A stretch of 64,000 nucleotides of DNA. It comes from Acidimicrobiales bacterium (lineage in GTDB: Bacteria; Actinomycetota; Acidimicrobiia; Acidimicrobiales; RAAP-2). This document shows positions 9,776 to 18,604 of this stretch, in pieces (position 1 is the first letter of the stretch; each line of letters begins with the position of its first letter). The notes under the pieces are model-generated. The model made no database searches, was not told where the DNA came from, and saw nothing but the letters and a program-made list of their open reading frames with translations. Made by a program: the position numbers and the translations under genes. Where the stretch lies: NCBI GenBank assembly GCA_025351385.1, contig JANXWA010000036.1:1-64000 (forward strand). The letters run 5' to 3'.

Positions 9776-11383
9776 TCAACCTGACGCGACCTTGACCACG
9801 TGGGTCAGCGAGCGGTAGGAGTGCCCGTAACCGGAGTAGGTTGCGTAGATCCGCACCACGCCGACCGGAGGGTGGGCGACCGTGATCACGCACTCGCCAA
9901 AGGGGCTGGGACGACAGATCACGAGCCGCGGGCCGAAGTGGACCGAGACGGTCGTCCAGGGGTAGAACCCCAATGAGTTCGCCAGGATGCCGATGACCTG
10001 CACCACGGCGGGCGTCGTGGCCACGACGACGGGTGGCGTGGTGGCGTCGAGGCTCCACGCCGCGACGGGAATCACGAACTCCGGGTCAGTCGGCGCGGAG
10101 TAGCCGAAACGGTTGTAGGCCTGCGCCGTGACCCAGTAGATCTTGTGGTTTCGCAGGCCCCGGATGATGCAGTTGGGCTCGTAGTAGACCGGGGCGCCGC
10201 AGTACTTGGTAGTCGTCCCGTCGGTGATGGCGACGCGGTACCCCTGGACGGGGGCGCCACCGGGACTTGCCGGGGGGTGCATGTAGGTCCACACCTCGCC
10301 GTCGTGGACGTTGCCCGACACCTGCTGAGGTGCCAAGGGGACCTTCGCCGCGCAGTCGGCATTGCTGCGCGACAGCGCGATGTCGCCGGCCGAGTCGACT
10401 GCGACGTACCGTTCGGCGCCGTAGGCGACCCCGGTCCAGTTCGAGGCGGTACTGGTGGCCACGGTGCGCGACACCCACGCCGACCCCGTGAGCGACGAGA
10501 TGAGGGGATTGGTCGCGGCGTTCGACTGGCCCGCGGCGACGAACGAGCCACATCCGAAGGTGGCGGTGGCGATCGCCTGGGCCGGCGAGTACTGGTGCAG
10601 GGTCCAGTAGTACCCGTAGACGGATGTCGCGACGTAGCCGGCACCCGTCGGCGAGCCGCCGAAGGCAACGAAGTTCCCGTTGCCGTAGGCGACGGCGCCG
10701 AAGTGCAGTCCTCCGGCCGGCGCCGCGACGGGTCCCGTCAGCGGCTGATAGATGAGACTCCAGTGGAGTCCGTCCAGCGACAACAGGACCTCACCCTGCG
10801 TGGCGTCAACGGCGATGAACCGTCCGTCGCCGTAGGTGATCGAGGTGAAGTCGTCCACTGGTCGCCAGAATCGCCGGATCCAGGTGACGCCGTCGGCCGA
10901 GGTGGCGACCGTGCCGACCGAGCTCACCGCCACGAAGAGTCCGTGGCCGTAGGCGACTGACGTCCAATGTCCGTTCAGGACCGGGTTACCGGACTGGTAC
11001 GGCGTCCCGGGGGGGCCGGGAAGTGTCGACCACGCGACGCCGTCAGTGGAGACCATCTCGTTGGGGACGACGTCCGCCGACGACAACGCGACGTAGCGGC
11101 CCGACCCATACGCCGCGGCCTGCCACGAGCCCATCGGTGCCGGTTGCTCGGACCAGGTAGAGCCGTCGCTCGAGACGGCGATTTCGCCGGCGTGGCTGAG
11201 GGCGATCCATCGGCCGTGGAGGAAGTCGACCGTGGACCAGCCGCCTACCGGTGCCGGGGCCTGCGCCAAGGTCCAAGGTACGGCCGCCGACGCTGGCGAC
11301 ATCGACAGCGGAAGGGTGAGGCAGGCCGCGGCGACGGCGAGCGTCACCACAATCCGGAACCCCATCGCCGACAGTCGATCCAT
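9776..11383 (-). CDS. Secreted beta-propeller-like protein (sialidase/BNR-like) with fibronectin type III-like C-terminal region
   Basis: Signal peptide; repeated WSxVxYGxGRFVAVxxxG motifs; FnIII-like VQGYRVAITDGTTTKYC... Confidence 0.75.
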   Translation of the reverse strand: MDRLSAMGFRIVVTLAVAAACLTLPLSMSPASAAVPWTLAQAPAPVGGWSTVDFLHGRWIALSHAGEIAVSSDGSTWSEQPAPMGSWQAAAYGSGRYVALSSADVVPNEMVSTDGVAWSTLPGPPGTPYQSGNPVLNGHWTSVAYGHGLFVAVSSVGTVATSADGVTWIRRFWRPVDDFTSITYGDGRFIAVDATQGEVLLSLDGLHWSLIYQPLTGPVAAPAGGLHFGAVAYGNGNFVAFGGSPTGAGYVATSVYGYYWTLHQYSPAQAIATATFGCGSFVAAGQSNAATNPLISSLTGSAWVSRTVATSTASNWTGVAYGAERYVAVDSAGDIALSRSNADCAAKVPLAPQQVSGNVHDGEVWTYMHPPASPGGAPVQGYRVAITDGTTTKYCGAPVYYEPNCIIRGLRNHKIYWVTAQAYNRFGYSAPTDPEFVIPVAAWSLDATTPPVVVATTPAVVQVIGILANSLGFYPWTTVSVHFGPRLVICRPSPFGECVITVAHPPVGVVRIYATYSGYGHSYRSLTHVVKVASG

Positions 11384-11856
11384 ATTTGCCCTTGTCACCA
11401 GAGATGCCAGCCTCGCAGGAGTGACGCACACGTCTCTCTACGCTTCATCAAGACCAACCCAATTCGCGCGCCGGCAGTGGACCAAAAGAAGCGATCTCAC
11501 GCCTTTCAACTGCACCGTGATTCCACACTTCGACCGAAAGCGTCGAGTGGCCAGCAACGTCGCTTCGCCAGACTGCGGTGATCCACGCCAAGATTTGTGT
11601 GGTCGCCTCAAAGCTCTTTGCCGAATCGACTATTTGTGAAGTTGTGAAGTCTCGTCCTCCGGCTCTCCCACAGGTCTTGGTAGGGATAACTAGGAGGACC
11701 AAGGATGACCCTCCCATTTCAAGAAGGTCATCCCTGTTTGGTGGGGAATGCAACTACATCCCAGGGGCAGCGACGACGTGGGCTGCCGTCAACCCTTAGT
11801 CTGACATCTAGTCGACAGTCGACTTTGAGCTCACTATTCAGGGTCGGGAGGTCATT

Positions 11857-12120
11857 TTGTTGGTCCCCCTCGTCATTCTTGGCCTCATCGCCTTGGCGAT
11901 CATCGCACTGTCGCGTCTCTCAGTTGCCAAACGTTCGGGCGGCACCTCGCTGCGGCGCACCGCGGCCAGCCACATCAACGCCAATGGCTCTCCAAAACGC
12001 GGTTATGCCTCAATGGACGCAGCCCGTGAAGCGGCCGAGAAGCGGACCGCCATGTCCAAGAGACCTATGAGCGCCTATAAATGCAATTCGTGCAAGCACT
12101 ACCACATTGGCCACGCGTAG
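11857..12120 (+). CDS. Small TM protein with C-terminal CxxCxxxHxxxH putative zinc motif
   Basis: LVPLVILGLIALAIIAL TM; SPKRGYASMDAAREAAEKR...YKCNSCKHYHIGHA; TTG start assumed. Confidence 0.5.
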   Translation: MLVPLVILGLIALAIIALSRLSVAKRSGGTSLRRTAASHINANGSPKRGYASMDAAREAAEKRTAMSKRPMSAYKCNSCKHYHIGHA

Positions 12121-12238
12121 CCCCTCAAGGGGTAGAACTGCTGGCACGGGGACGAGTGATGTGACTCCACGACCGGAGCCACTGTGAGACGCGGGTGACG
12201 TGAACTCATAAGTGGCCTCACTGGCCGGACCCCGATTC

Positions 12239-12700
12239 CTAAGCCACTTGACCTGCGAGTCGTTGCTGGTTCTTGAACTTCCAGGCCTCGGCGAACTTGA
12301 CCGGCGTTTGCCGACGAAGTGCGCTGTGGGTTCTGTCGTGATTGTATTCGTGTCGCCAGTCACCGAGGAGCACCTTCGCCTCGAAGAGACTGTCGAACTG
12401 CTGGCCATTCAAGAACTCGTCGCGAAGACGGGCATTGAACGATTCGATCCAGCCGTTCTGCCAGGGTGAGCCCGGGTCGATGAAGAGTGATCCTGCTCCG
12501 TTGAATCGGCACCAGTCGACGAGCGCGTGCGCCACGAACTCGGGACCGTTGTCCCTGCGCAGGTAACACGGCGCACCGCGCTCGGCGGCCAGCTGGTCTA
12601 ACCGGTTGACGACATCGTCAGCAGTGATGGAGCGTCCGACGTCGATGGTGAGGCACTCTCTCGTGAACCCGTCGATGTGATTCGGCCTGGCTTTAGCCCA
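12239..12700 (-). pseudogene. Truncated IS3-family transposase (C-terminal integrase core only)
   Basis: Minus-strand frame ...NHIDGFTRECLTIDVGRSITADDVVNRLDQLAAERGAPCYLRRDNGPEFVAHALVDWCRFNGAGSLFIDPGSPWQNGWIESFNARLRDEFLN...; no upstream catalytic part. Confidence 0.85.
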
Positions 12701-12733
12701 GGGCGAAGTCTCTACAATTCCCAGGCCGAATCA
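12678..12733. repeat. 56-bp segment bounded by perfect 13-bp inverted repeats (tgattcggcctgg ... ccaggccgaatca)
   Basis: Read directly: arms 12678-12690 and 12721-12733. Confidence 0.85.
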
Positions 12734-12829
12734 GACGGTAGGAGCAACGCGGCCCAAGTTGGCAGCCAGGTGCACCGACGTGATCGTTTTCCCAACCCCT
12801 CCCTTAAGGTCGACAACTGCGATTTTCAC
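12731..12829 (-). pseudogene. Truncated ParA-type ATPase N-terminus
   Basis: GTG at 12829: VKIAVVDLKGGVGKTITSVHLAANLGRVAPTV then stop; deviant Walker A KGGVGKT; only 32 codons. Confidence 0.8.
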
Positions 12830-12836
12830 GTTTCAT

Positions 12837-12874
12837 CGCCGTATTCACGGCGCTCCGTATGTCCGTAAGTACGG
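12837..12874. repeat. Clustered CCGTA/TACGG palindromes upstream of the ParA remnant
   Basis: cgccgt-attc-acggcg at 12837-12852; ccgta at 12855; ccgta-ag-tacgg at 12863-12874. Confidence 0.6.
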
Positions 12875-12961
12875 CACAACGTGCCGCTAGTTGATGATCC
12901 GACACGAACCACGATGTTGTCAATGGGTTAAGTGCAACTCCGTTAAATCACGTCGAAGGAG

Positions 12962-14239
12962 TCAGTTCTTCCCTGGCCGTTGAGGAACTCGACGAGATGG
13001 TTCGCTCGTCTTCGTGTCGCCTTCGGGACTGCCGAGCTGGCGCTCCAAATCCGTGAAGGCAGCGATAATCGCCGGTGCTTCGTATGCACGATTGCGCCGT
13101 CCGATATTGACCTGCTTGAGAACACCAGCCTCAACGAGTTGCGTCACCGCATTGTTTGCCGCTGGAAAGGTGCGGCCAATAAGTGCAGCTGCACTATTCA
13201 CCATGACGACAGGAGCCCCGAGCAGGGCTCGCAGTAAGAGATCCGTCGCGGAGTTCTTGCGTACAGTTGGGAGCTGCTCACGCCAACCAGTTTCAATGGA
13301 ACGGGCGCGAGCTTCAAAGGCATTCGAGTAGGAGACAGCACGAATGCAGGCCTCAGAGAACTGGGCAATCCATCGGTTAACCCCAGTGTGGGCATCCTTT
13401 CCCGTTGCGGGTCCTCGGTAGCGCACTCCTGTCAGCCCTTCGACGTACGCCTTCGCCCAGGTGGCGAGAACTAGCGAGACGGGCGGCAGCGCTCGAAGAG
13501 CCAGGCCCCTTCTACGAAGCACGAGGTGGATGAGAGTTCGCCCGGTACGTCCATTGCCATCGACAAAGGGGTGGATGGTCTCAAACTGGGCGTGGGCAAT
13601 GGCCGCTTGGGCAACGGTGGGCAGTGCATCGTCGTTGCAAAAGGCACAGAGGTCCGTCATGAGATCTTGGACATACTCAGGCGGAGGCGGTACAAACGCA
13701 GCGGAACATGGATTGTAGGCGCTACCTCCAATCCAGTTCTGTTCCTCGCGGAATTGTCCGCCGTATTTCTCCATCCGACTTCTCGCGAGCAAACGCCGGT
13801 GCACTTCGAGGAGGAGGTCCACCGTAATTGGATCTCCAACGCCGACCTGATCGACGACATAGACCATGGCATCGATGTTCCCTAGAACCTCGGTTGCCGT
13901 GACGTCGTGAGGGACATCATTGAGTCCACGACCCACTTCTGCGTGCAGGAGTTGCCGTGCCCCTATATCCAGGCCCTCGATTCGCGACGAAGCGACGGCT
14001 TCGGCACGGAGCAGGATGCGAGCGAGCGCCTCAGTGTCGATTAGGGCTGCCGCCTCAACGTTCAATCGAGCGATTGCTGCTTCGGCATCGGCGACGTCTG
14101 CGGCCACGTCACCGTCGAGACTGAATGATCGACCAACGAGGTTGTCAGGAATGTAGGCCTCGTACGCGCACGAACGGCGATCGAGCTTTGTCTGCCCGGA
14201 CCAGTCACTGGTCCATTGTCGTTTAACAACCTTTGACAT
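12962..14239 (-). CDS. Fic-domain (AMP-transferase family) protein, putative class II autoinhibited
   Basis: Catalytic HPFVDGNGRTGR and upstream ASSRIEG inhibitory-type motif ([S/T]xxxE[G/N]). Confidence 0.93.
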   Translation of the reverse strand: MSKVVKRQWTSDWSGQTKLDRRSCAYEAYIPDNLVGRSFSLDGDVAADVADAEAAIARLNVEAAALIDTEALARILLRAEAVASSRIEGLDIGARQLLHAEVGRGLNDVPHDVTATEVLGNIDAMVYVVDQVGVGDPITVDLLLEVHRRLLARSRMEKYGGQFREEQNWIGGSAYNPCSAAFVPPPPEYVQDLMTDLCAFCNDDALPTVAQAAIAHAQFETIHPFVDGNGRTGRTLIHLVLRRRGLALRALPPVSLVLATWAKAYVEGLTGVRYRGPATGKDAHTGVNRWIAQFSEACIRAVSYSNAFEARARSIETGWREQLPTVRKNSATDLLLRALLGAPVVMVNSAAALIGRTFPAANNAVTQLVEAGVLKQVNIGRRNRAYEAPAIIAAFTDLERQLGSPEGDTKTSEPSRRVPQRPGKN

Positions 14240-14249
14240 GGAATCTCCT

Positions 14250-14278
14250 TATGAAAGGTTATTGTACAACCTTTCATA
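14250..14278. promoter_or_regulatory. Perfect 11-bp inverted repeat (tatgaaaggtt-attgtac-aacctttcata) upstream of fic, enclosing a TACAAT -10-like box
   Basis: Read directly; an AAAGGTTGT half-site recurs in the first codons of fic. Confidence 0.75.
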
Positions 14279-14292
14279 TGAGAAAACCATAC

Positions 14293-14652
14293 TTAAGGTT
14301 GCGGTCCCGTCCATTGGAGCAACTTGTCCAGCGCGATCTTCAGAATCAGCACGCGCCTTCCTATCCTGATGCAAGGGATCTCGCCTCGGGCGACTGCCTC
14401 GTAGGCAAACGCTCGTGAAATACCAAGTGACTCTGCAGCCTCCTCGACAGTGAGGGTGAGCCGCTCAACTGGCTTGCCCGATTTTGTCTCTCCGGCAGTT
14501 CTTCGCTCGATGTGGAAGTCGAGCCACGCTGCGACGTCTTCGGCGTCACGGAGAGCTTTCGGATTCTTGTCCCACCAGTCCTGGTGGATCATCGAGATAG
14601 GCCCGACCGTTATCTCGAAGGGTAACTCTGGGACCTTGTCGTCGTCTGGCAC
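14293..14652 (-). CDS. Excisionase-like HTH DNA-binding protein
   Basis: LTLTVEEAAESLGISRAFAYEAVARGEIPCIRIGRRVLILKIALDKLL is a typical excisionase-family HTH; next to integrase. Confidence 0.88.
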   Translation of the reverse strand: MPDDDKVPELPFEITVGPISMIHQDWWDKNPKALRDAEDVAAWLDFHIERRTAGETKSGKPVERLTLTVEEAAESLGISRAFAYEAVARGEIPCIRIGRRVLILKIALDKLLQWTGPQP

Positions 14653-14667
14653 GCAACCAGTCTGCCC

Positions 14668-15819
14668 TTAGCGTGCTGCCCGCGCCTTCTTCTTCGTCGG
14701 ACCGAGTACGTCGCCCATAATTGCCGCCGCTGCACGGTCGCGGTCCTCGATGAGGTGGCTGTAAATCCGGAGGGTGATCGAGGGATCGGCATGACCAAGG
14801 CGACCGGCGACGGTACGCACGTCCACCCCTGCCCCGATGAGCTGCGTGGCCGTGAAGTGACGCAGGTCATGCAGTCGGACTCCCTTTACTCCGACGGAAT
14901 CACGGACGCGGATGAAAAACGAGGTCACGTTGTCGGGCCGGAATGAGGTCGTGCAATCAATGAAGGGGGAGAAGATGAAGGCGTCCTTCAAAAGGGTTGT
15001 TCCGACAACCTTCGCCCACCCAATAACTTCGTCTTTGTACTCCTCCAGGAGGGCAATCCCGACAGGATCAAGGGCCACATCCCTGGAGGTGTCGGTCTTC
15101 GTCGTCTTCTCGGCAACACCGCCAGGTACAACAACGACGGAACGGGACACTTCGATGATCCCCAGCTTCAGGTCCACGTCTGTCCAACGGAGTGCACACA
15201 GCTCACCTCGTCGCATCCCAGTCAGTGCGGCGAGGATGAGGAGCGGAGCAAGTCGCGGGTCTCGCTCTCCGGCAGCGTCTATGACCTTCCGGACGACCTC
15301 GACAGAGGGGGCATCCACCCGGCGCTGGGGCACTCGTGGAGGCCGTGCTCTTTCGGCGACATTGTCATTCACCCATCCCCAGCGAACGCCCTGGTGGAGG
15401 GCTGCCGAAATGGTGGCGTGGTGATTCCGAATGGTCTTTGGGGCCGTTCCAACTGACTTCATTGCTCCGTAGAGGTCGTCGAGGTGCTTGGCCGTGAGCG
15501 CAGTCAGAGGAACCTTTCCGAGCCGTGGGCGGATCGTCTTTTGGATCTGGGACCGATGGGTCCGAAGCGTTGTTGGAGAGAGGTCGAGGCGCTCGCACTC
15601 TTCGAGCCACTGGTCGAGGAGTTGGCCGAAATTCGCTCCGACACCGTCGGTGCTCGGAGCCTGTTCCTCAATGAGGTCGCGAAGTGCACGGTCTGCAGCT
15701 CGTGAACTGCCGTGGAAGGTCTTCGAAACCCGTCGATATTTGTCGGTGATCGGGTCCTTACCCAAGGTGAGACGAAGTTCCCAGACGCCTTCACGTAGTT
15801 TTCGCCTCGAACCCTGCAT
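14668..15819 (-). CDS. Tyrosine recombinase/phage-type integrase
   Basis: R...HxxR...Y signature: ALTGMRRGELCALRW, LHDLRHFTATQLI, GRLGHADPSITLRIYSH; start MQGSRRK chosen because the longer ORF crosses a tRNA terminator. Confidence 0.93.
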   Translation of the reverse strand: MQGSRRKLREGVWELRLTLGKDPITDKYRRVSKTFHGSSRAADRALRDLIEEQAPSTDGVGANFGQLLDQWLEECERLDLSPTTLRTHRSQIQKTIRPRLGKVPLTALTAKHLDDLYGAMKSVGTAPKTIRNHHATISAALHQGVRWGWVNDNVAERARPPRVPQRRVDAPSVEVVRKVIDAAGERDPRLAPLLILAALTGMRRGELCALRWTDVDLKLGIIEVSRSVVVVPGGVAEKTTKTDTSRDVALDPVGIALLEEYKDEVIGWAKVVGTTLLKDAFIFSPFIDCTTSFRPDNVTSFFIRVRDSVGVKGVRLHDLRHFTATQLIGAGVDVRTVAGRLGHADPSITLRIYSHLIEDRDRAAAAIMGDVLGPTKKKARAAR

Positions 15820-15877
15820 AAACGCTTCGTACACACGTTTGTGGGATTCTTTGTTGGATTTCCGAATGGGCAGCAGA

Positions 15878-15903
15878 AGGGCCGGTGCTTTCACACCGGC
15901 CCT
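15878..15903 (-). terminator. Intrinsic-terminator-like hairpin after the tRNA gene
   Basis: agggccggtg-ctttca-caccggccct, 10-bp stem, just downstream of the tRNA on the minus strand. Confidence 0.65.
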
Positions 15904-15922
15904 GACCTGCACTTTTACTTAG

Positions 15923-15996
<74 letters not shown>

Positions 15997-16121
15997 TTGC
16001 GAACAGCCAGTGTACCAGAGGCGGAGAGTCCCAATTGCGGCAGCGCCCTTCGAGGTGGGTCCGGTCACGACGTAATCGCTCCCTGCCCGGGTCGCGCCGA
16101 CCCGGTCAGGGAGCGAGTTCG

Positions 16122-18422
16122 TTACAGCGAGGTTGCGGCAAGCTCGTTCGACGGGGCTCCGGTGCCAGAACGATTGACCGCGCGCACGAAGAAGTAGTAC
16201 GTCGTGCCCTTGACGAGACCGGTCACGGTGACCCTCGTGCGGGTGATCAACGAGGAGTTGACCGGCGTGGCGGACTCTCCCCCCGGCGACGTGCCGACGT
16301 AGACGTTGTAGCCCTGTAGCCGAGAGCCGCCGCTGGACGGTTGCGTCCAGCCCAGAGCGACCGACCCGGTGCCGGCGACCGCCGACGAGAGGACCGGACT
16401 GCCGGGCAGTCCCGGCGTCGACGACAGCTCGTTGGACGAGGCGGACGAACCGACCGAGTTCACGGCCCTCACGGTGAAGTAGTACCTCGTGCCGCTGTTC
16501 AGACTGTTTACCGTCGCGCCGCTTCCCGTGATCAGCAACGAGTTGACCGGCGTCGACGACTCCCCTCCGGGGGCCGTGCCGACGAAGACGTTGTAGCCGA
16601 GGATCGCACTGCCGCCATTGCTCGACGGTGCGCTCCAGCCGAGCGTCACCGACGAGGTGTTGGCGGTCGCTGAGTTCAATGTCGGGCTGCCCGGCACGCC
16701 GAGCGACACTGGCGTCGCCGTGACCTCGGATCCGGTGGTCGAGCCGAAGGAGTTGACGGCGGCCACGGTGAAGTAGTACTTGGTGCCATTGGTGAGTCCG
16801 CTCACCGGGTAAGTGGTGCCGGTGATCGGCGATCCCCCGTTGAGCGCCGTGGCGGACTCCCCGCCCGGCGACGTGCCCTCGAAGACGTTATAACCGAGGA
16901 TCGCACTGCCGCCGTTGGACGCCGGAGCGCTCCACGAGAGCGCGACGGAGCCGTTGGCCGGCGTCGCGGTCACCGACGTCGGCGGTCCGGGCGCGGTCGG
17001 TGCCGTCGGCGCGGTCGAGAACGCCGCCAGGCTGTTGGGACTTCCTCCGGGTGTACCGAGTCCGGTCGGACCGTTGTAGCCGTTCACGCTGGCGGCGGCG
17101 TTGCACATGTAGGCGACGGCGCACGAGCCGTCGGTGCCCGACGTCACGGGGTAGAGCGAGCCGGGGTTGGTGTAGGCCGCCGAGGCCGGGACCGTCGAGC
17201 CCCCCGAAGCGTTGCCGGCCAGCGCGTACATCGAGCTGATGATCGGAGTCGCGACGCTGGTGCCGCCGAAGGCCGCCCAGGTGAATCCGGTGCCGTAGGT
17301 GTCGTAGACCCAGACACCGGTGTTCGGATCGGCGACGGCCGACACGTCGGTCACCATGCGGCGGGAGCAACTGGGATCGGCCTGCCACGACGGCTTGGGT
17401 TCGTAGGCGCTGCACCCCGCGCCCGCGCCGCTCCATACCGTCTCGAGCGCGTTGGCGGAGCGCAGACCGAGGTCGGTCGACTGCGAGAGGCTCGTGCCAC
17501 CAACGGCGGTCACGGACGGCGAGGCCGCTGGGAACTCCGTGCCGAAGCCGCTGTCGCCCGAAGCGACCACGACCGCGACGCCGGGGTGGTTGAAGTAGGT
17601 GTTGCTGTCCGTCTGCTCCCCGTTGTACTCCGAGCCGCCGTAGCTGTTCGAGACGGTGTTGGCCCCCATGAGGACAGCCTGGTTGACCGCCGTGCCGAGA
17701 TCGACGATCGAGGCCGTCGAGGCCTCCACGAGGAGTATCTGACAGCTGGGGCAGATGGCACTGACCATCTGGACGTCAAGGGAGATCTCCTCGCCCCAGC
17801 CGGCGTTGCCCTGGGGCAGTGGCGAGCTGGCGCCCAGTTCATTGACCACCTGGAAGGTGCACGCCGAGGATCCGTGCGAGACGGTCCCCGTCGGACAGGC
17901 CGGAAGTCCGAAGAACGACCGGTACGTCGCGAGGTCGCTCGTGACGTTCGGGTCGCTGTAGGCATCGACGATGGCGACGATCTGTCCGGCGCCGCCACCG
18001 TGCGCCGCCGCGGCGGACGCCACGTTGTAGGCCGATCGGAGGTAGCAGGGGTCGTAGGCCCCGGTGCCCGAGACGCTCACGAGGGACGGCACGTTGTTGT
18101 CGCTCGCGCTGCACGCGGAACCGGCGGGCTGGGACGGCGCGGAGGCGAGCGCGTGGGTGCCGAGGTCCTGGCGAATCTGGGCGTTGCAGTGTGCGGTTCC
18201 CGCGCCCACCGCGTACGAGCAGACATTCACGTCCCGCTCACCGCTCCCACTCTGGTGGTGCCAGAAGCCGTTCACCCACCCGGCACTCGTCGTGCTCGAA
18301 CCGCTCCCCGACCCGTCAGCGAAGGCCGGCAGTCCGGAGAACAGACTCAGACCCACCGCCACGAAGGCAATGAGTCCCCGGCGCCAGGCTCCGGTGTATG
18401 ACGATTTCGCGACGTGACGCAT
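16122..18422 (-). CDS. Secreted S53 (sedolisin)-like peptidase with three C-terminal fibronectin type III domains
   Basis: GWGEEISLDVQM, VVVASGDSG, FGGTSVATPI; three repeats of the type PGSPxLxSAxAxxxSVxLxWxxPSSNGGSxIxGYNVxxGTxPGGES. Confidence 0.85.
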   Translation of the reverse strand: MRHVAKSSYTGAWRRGLIAFVAVGLSLFSGLPAFADGSGSGSSTTSAGWVNGFWHHQSGSGERDVNVCSYAVGAGTAHCNAQIRQDLGTHALASAPSQPAGSACSASDNNVPSLVSVSGTGAYDPCYLRSAYNVASAAAAHGGGAGQIVAIVDAYSDPNVTSDLATYRSFFGLPACPTGTVSHGSSACTFQVVNELGASSPLPQGNAGWGEEISLDVQMVSAICPSCQILLVEASTASIVDLGTAVNQAVLMGANTVSNSYGGSEYNGEQTDSNTYFNHPGVAVVVASGDSGFGTEFPAASPSVTAVGGTSLSQSTDLGLRSANALETVWSGAGAGCSAYEPKPSWQADPSCSRRMVTDVSAVADPNTGVWVYDTYGTGFTWAAFGGTSVATPIISSMYALAGNASGGSTVPASAAYTNPGSLYPVTSGTDGSCAVAYMCNAAASVNGYNGPTGLGTPGGSPNSLAAFSTAPTAPTAPGPPTSVTATPANGSVALSWSAPASNGGSAILGYNVFEGTSPGGESATALNGGSPITGTTYPVSGLTNGTKYYFTVAAVNSFGSTTGSEVTATPVSLGVPGSPTLNSATANTSSVTLGWSAPSSNGGSAILGYNVFVGTAPGGESSTPVNSLLITGSGATVNSLNSGTRYYFTVRAVNSVGSSASSNELSSTPGLPGSPVLSSAVAGTGSVALGWTQPSSGGSRLQGYNVYVGTSPGGESATPVNSSLITRTRVTVTGLVKGTTYYFFVRAVNRSGTGAPSNELAATSL

Positions 18423-18540
18423 GATTCCCCCCGAGCACTCCTGGAACCTTTCCAATCCTTCGATGGTATTGCGTGCGAACCCTCCGATGATGGGAGAAAA
18501 CTCAAAATCCCAACAAGTTCGAGTCACCGAGCAGGAAAGG

Positions 18541-18571
18541 CAGAGGCCCCCTCCATCGGAGGGGGCCTCTG
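18541..18571 (-). terminator. Strong hairpin downstream of the large Ig-like gene
   Basis: cagaggccccctcc-atc-ggagggggcctctg, perfect 14-bp stem. Confidence 0.75.
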
Positions 18572-18604
18572 CTCAGCGCACGCACGTGCGTCGATAACTA
18601 CTGG

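Noticed and set aside
12200-12250. Possible IS3 right end (tgaactcataagtggcctcactggccgg)
   Set aside because: Plausible as the IS terminus because it follows the transposase stop, but no matching left end is present, so it cannot be confirmed here.
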